From contig CAYWSH010000003.1 of the NCBI GenBank assembly GCA_964460655.1, forward strand, positions 1 through 64,000: DNA of 64,000 nt. The letters are read 5' to 3'. Source of the stretch: CAVUAF01 sp964460655 (GTDB taxonomy: Bacteria > Acidobacteriota > Terriglobia > Terriglobales > Acidobacteriaceae). The position numbers and the translations under genes were made by a program. This document shows, piece after piece, positions 61,228 through 64,000 of this stretch (position 1 is the first letter of the stretch; each line of letters starts with the position of its first letter). The notes under the pieces were generated by a model, which saw nothing but the letters and a program-made list of their open reading frames with translations, made no database searches and had not been told where the DNA came from.

Positions 61228-64000
61228 ATGCGTTCGATCCACTCTCGCTCTCTGCTGACATCTGCGCTGGTCATCCTCACCATGACGGTTTTCGCAGCGG
61301 TCGCGTGCGCGCAAACGAACCGCGGCGCCATCAGCGGTACGGTGTTCGATCAGCAGGGCGCGGTCGTACCGGGCGCGACTGTGACGGTGATCAACGTGGG
61401 CACGAACCAGCAGCAGGTGACGACTACGTCGGCTGCGGGCGCGTACAGCGTGAGCAATCTCGACCCCGTGACCTACCGCGTGGAAGTGCAGGCGCCGGGC
61501 TTCCGCAAAGCGGTGATCGAGAACGTGAAAGTCGATACCGCGACGACGGTGGGCAAGAACGTGACGCTACAGACGGGGTCGGTGGAGACCGTGGTGTCGG
61601 TGGAAGCGCGCGCGCCCCTGGTGAACACGGAATCGGGCACGACGACCCAGACGATCACGGCGCGGCAGATGCAAGACGTGCCGATGTTCAATCGCAGCGT
61701 GCTGGACCTGGCGCTGACGGCGCCGAATGTCACCGGCGTGGCGGGCAGTGAAGACGCCGACGTGACAAGCGGACAACCCGTCCCGGGCTTCAACCTCAGC
61801 ATCAACGGCGGACGCGCCGGCAGCACGAATATGCTGGCCGATGGGGTGAGCAACACGGGCGTCGGCATTGGCCGTGCCGTGGTGAGCTTCACGCCGGAAA
61901 CGGTACAAGAGTTCACGGTGCAGAGTTCCGCGTACTCGGCCGAATACGGGCAGACGGGCGGCGGCGTCATCAACGTCACCACCAAGTCGGGGACGAACAA
62001 CCTGCATGGCACGGCGCTGTGGTATACGCGCAATCCCATCACGAACGCCGAGAAGTGGACGGCGGGCAGCACGCGTCCACCGAACAACCTGCGCTGGAAC
62101 CAATTGTCATTCACGCTCGGCGGACCGGTGGTGGTGCCGAAGCTCTACAACGGCCGCAACAAGACGTTCTTCTTCTTCGGCTCGGAGCCGCGCTACCGGC
62201 TCGACTTCCTGGTGCAGGACACGCTGCTGCCGACGGACGCGATGCGGCAGGGCGACTTCAGCAACCTGGTGCGCACCTCCGACAGCGGCTGGCTGCCGGC
62301 CAACATCGCCACGCAGTTCGGCAAGACGTCTTTCGGTCCGACGACGATCTACCAGCAATACAACCTGGTGAACGGCCAGATGAAACGCGTGACCACGATC
62401 ACGCCGTTCACCAACAACGTGATCCCCACGGCCTTGATCGATCCGACGGCGCTCAAGGCGCTGCAGTACATGCCGCCGATCGGCGCCTGGCACCTGGCAG
62501 CCAACGGCCGCGTGACCAACTACGTGGTGAACCGCTTCGTGCGGCAGGACGAGACGCGCTGGACCACGCGCATCGACCACAACCTGACGACCAACAACAC
62601 CCTGAACGCCCGCTACACATACGTACCGGCAGTGGGCACGCGCGGCTTCGGCAGCGACGTGAACGGCAACTCAGCGGCCTACAGCTGGTCGCGGCAGTTC
62701 GTGGTGGGCGACACGCACGTCGTGACCAACCACCTGATCAACGACCTGCGGCTCAATTACACGCGCGGCACGTTCAGCGAGGACTACTCGCCCGAGTTCG
62801 CCATCAAGACCGGGCGCAATCTTTCGACCGAACTCGGCCTGCCCAGCCTGACGAAGGGCGGCATGCCGCTGTTCCTATTCAATTCGGACGGCAACGGGAC
62901 CAACGGGTTCGATGCGTTCACCAACATCGGATCGTCGGCATCCACGAACAATTTCAATGTCGAAGAGCGCTACAACATCGTGGAACAGGTCTATTGGGAC
63001 CACGGCAACATGCGCTGGAAGTTCGGCGTCGACCTGATGCATGCGCTGCTCAACGTAGCGCCGTTCTTCGGCGCGTCAGGCGGGCGCTGGGACTTCCGCG
63101 TGGCGCAGACGAGCGCAGCGTTCGGCTCGACGGCCTCGGCCAACGGCGGCAATCCGTTCGCCAGCTACCTGCTGGGGATTCCGAACGCCATCGCGGTGCG
63201 CCCACTGCTGATGAACTACTACTATCGCTGGAATGCGGCTTCGGCGTTCATCCAGAACGACTGGAAGGTCCGGCCGAACCTCACACTGAACCTGGGCGTG
63301 CGCTACGCGCTGCAGATGCCGCGCACGGAGAAGAACAACCTCCAGGGATCGTTCGTGCCGGAGCTGGCGCAGGCGTTCCCGCTGGCCGCACCGATCACCA
63401 TCCCGGGCACGAGCACCGTGCTGAACTCGTTCCAGGTGCCGCCCTTTCAGTTTGCCGGCCGTGGCGGCGCCTCGCGATACATTTTCCCCATCGAGCGCTG
63501 GGACTTCGAGCCCCGGCTGGGCTTCTCGTGGGCGCCGCCGGTGTTAAGCAACCGGTTCGTCGCGCGCGGCGGCTACGGCTTGTCGCATATGCCGATCACA
63601 GGCAACAACCGGCTGCCTACCCCGGACTTCGGCGGGTTCGTGAATGCCTCGACGCTCTCGACGCCGGGCACCGCCAGCTGCGGCACGACCTTCTCCAGCG
63701 GCAGCGTCGATACCTGCTCGGCGCTGCGGCTCAGCGGCAATCCGGCAGCGATAAACGCTTCCTTGACGCCGGCCACGGCGCTGAACATCCCGGCCAATGG
63801 CCTGGTCTATCTGCCCGGCCTCGGCATCCCAGGCTTCGTTGTTTCCAAGCACTCGCAGATCCCGTACGTGCAGAATTGGAGTCTCTCGCTGCAGTATGAG
63901 ATCGCCCGCGACACGGTCATCGAGGGCGCGTACGTCGGCGCGAAGGGAACGAACCTCTATACGCAGTTCATTAACACGAACCCGCGCGACTTCAACCTGA
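61228..64000 (+). CDS. Oar-like TonB-dependent receptor, cut by the right edge
   Basis: The first 924 residues of a receptor expected to be about 1100-1200. A signal peptide (SLLTSALVILTMTVFAAVACAQ) precedes a CarboxypepD_reg domain (GAISGTVFDQQGAVVPGATVTV), a plug (FNLSINGGRAGSTNMLADGVS, EFTVQSSAYSAEYGQTGGGVINVTTKSG) and most of the barrel. It is a distant paralogue of the 45239 receptor. O3 and the neighbouring rha genes suggest uptake of rhamnose-containing oligosaccharides. ATG 61228 has no clear Shine-Dalgarno. Confidence 0.9.
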   Translation, partial: MRSIHSRSLLTSALVILTMTVFAAVACAQTNRGAISGTVFDQQGAVVPGATVTVINVGTNQQQVTTTSAAGAYSVSNLDPVTYRVEVQAPGFRKAVIENVKVDTATTVGKNVTLQTGSVETVVSVEARAPLVNTESGTTTQTITARQMQDVPMFNRSVLDLALTAPNVTGVAGSEDADVTSGQPVPGFNLSINGGRAGSTNMLADGVSNTGVGIGRAVVSFTPETVQEFTVQSSAYSAEYGQTGGGVINVTTKSGTNNLHGTALWYTRNPITNAEKWTAGSTRPPNNLRWNQLSFTLGGPVVVPKLYNGRNKTFFFFGSEPRYRLDFLVQDTLLPTDAMRQGDFSNLVRTSDSGWLPANIATQFGKTSFGPTTIYQQYNLVNGQMKRVTTITPFTNNVIPTALIDPTALKALQYMPPIGAWHLAANGRVTNYVVNRFVRQDETRWTTRIDHNLTTNNTLNARYTYVPAVGTRGFGSDVNGNSAAYSWSRQFVVGDTHVVTNHLINDLRLNYTRGTFSEDYSPEFAIKTGRNLSTELGLPSLTKGGMPLFLFNSDGNGTNGFDAFTNIGSSASTNNFNVEERYNIVEQVYWDHGNMRWKFGVDLMHALLNVAPFFGASGGRWDFRVAQTSAAFGSTASANGGNPFASYLLGIPNAIAVRPLLMNYYYRWNAASAFIQNDWKVRPNLTLNLGVRYALQMPRTEKNNLQGSFVPELAQAFPLAAPITIPGTSTVLNSFQVPPFQFAGRGGASRYIFPIERWDFEPRLGFSWAPPVLSNRFVARGGYGLSHMPITGNNRLPTPDFGGFVNASTLSTPGTASCGTTFSSGSVDTCSALRLSGNPAAINASLTPATALNIPANGLVYLPGLGIPGFVVSKHSQIPYVQNWSLSLQYEIARDTVIEGAYVGAKGTNLYTQFINTNPRDFNL

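Noticed and set aside
62019..63899. A 626-residue plus-strand ORF inside the second TonB receptor
   Set aside because: Out-of-frame shadow; the receptor frame from 61228 is continuous to the edge and carries plug and barrel motifs.
1..64000. tRNA, rRNA, CRISPR, insertion sequences, phage genes, defence systems
   Set aside because: None seen: no transposase, integrase, Cas or restriction motifs in any frame, no spaced direct-repeat array, no tRNA-like arms noticed by eye.

Overview
The window looks like a piece of a high-GC Acidobacteriota genome (Terriglobia-like), probably from a draft or metagenome assembly because a 100-N scaffold gap sits at 8171-8270. The taxonomic call is inference. 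It rests on an ADOP/MacB-type orphan permease, two large Oar-like TonB-dependent receptors with an N-terminal carboxypeptidase-regulatory domain, an LssY-C protein, a single-membrane-subunit succinate dehydrogenase and many secreted beta-propeller-like proteins. I see no tRNA, rRNA, CRISPR array, phage or insertion sequence.

Layout. 1-3.1 kb: sdhCAB on the minus strand, sdhB cut by the left edge. 3.1-7.4 kb: small regulators (ECF sigma with soluble zinc anti-sigma, a Crp/Fnr protein) and stand-alone genes. 7.6-14.1 kb: a dehydrogenase broken by the gap, a large secreted protein and an ADOP permease. 14.1-17.9 kb: a hybrid histidine kinase divergent from a response regulator with an RsbW-like ATPase. 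17.9-24.1 kb: amino-acid genes, including a proline-racemase-family enzyme with the Cys/Thr signature of trans-3-hydroxy-L-proline dehydratase and an ornithine-cyclodeaminase-family protein that could be its partner reductase.

24.2-29.6 kb is the most coherent new element. Four promoters (before a PhoX-like protein, an MGDG-synthase-like glycosyltransferase, a metallophosphoesterase plus Nudix pair, and an OmpR/PhoB-type regulator) share direct repeats of TTCAyn with an 11-bp period, the last unit lying exactly 15 bp before the -10 hexamer. This is the geometry of Pho boxes and suggests a local phosphate-starvation regulon for phosphorus scavenging and lipid remodelling. Two of these promoters place the expected transcription start on the ATG.

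29.7-44.9 kb: secreted proteins, an aldolase/MFS pair, a 5'-nuclease, an S9 peptidase, a sarcosine-oxidase-like heterotetramer in the order alpha-gamma-beta-delta, and an Xaa-Pro aminopeptidase. Two paralogues of a secreted family with 18 conserved cysteines lie at 20.4 and 30.9 kb.

45.2-64 kb is a rhamnose / rhamnogalacturonan locus: two TonB receptors flank a GH105-rhaB-rhaA-aldolase/dehydrogenase operon and a divergent sugar ABC transporter in which the second permease and the binding protein share one reading frame. The regulator has an IclR-type DNA-binding domain joined to a periplasmic-binding-protein-like sensor. A matching 19-bp palindrome occurs before both TonB receptors and over the regulator's own -10.
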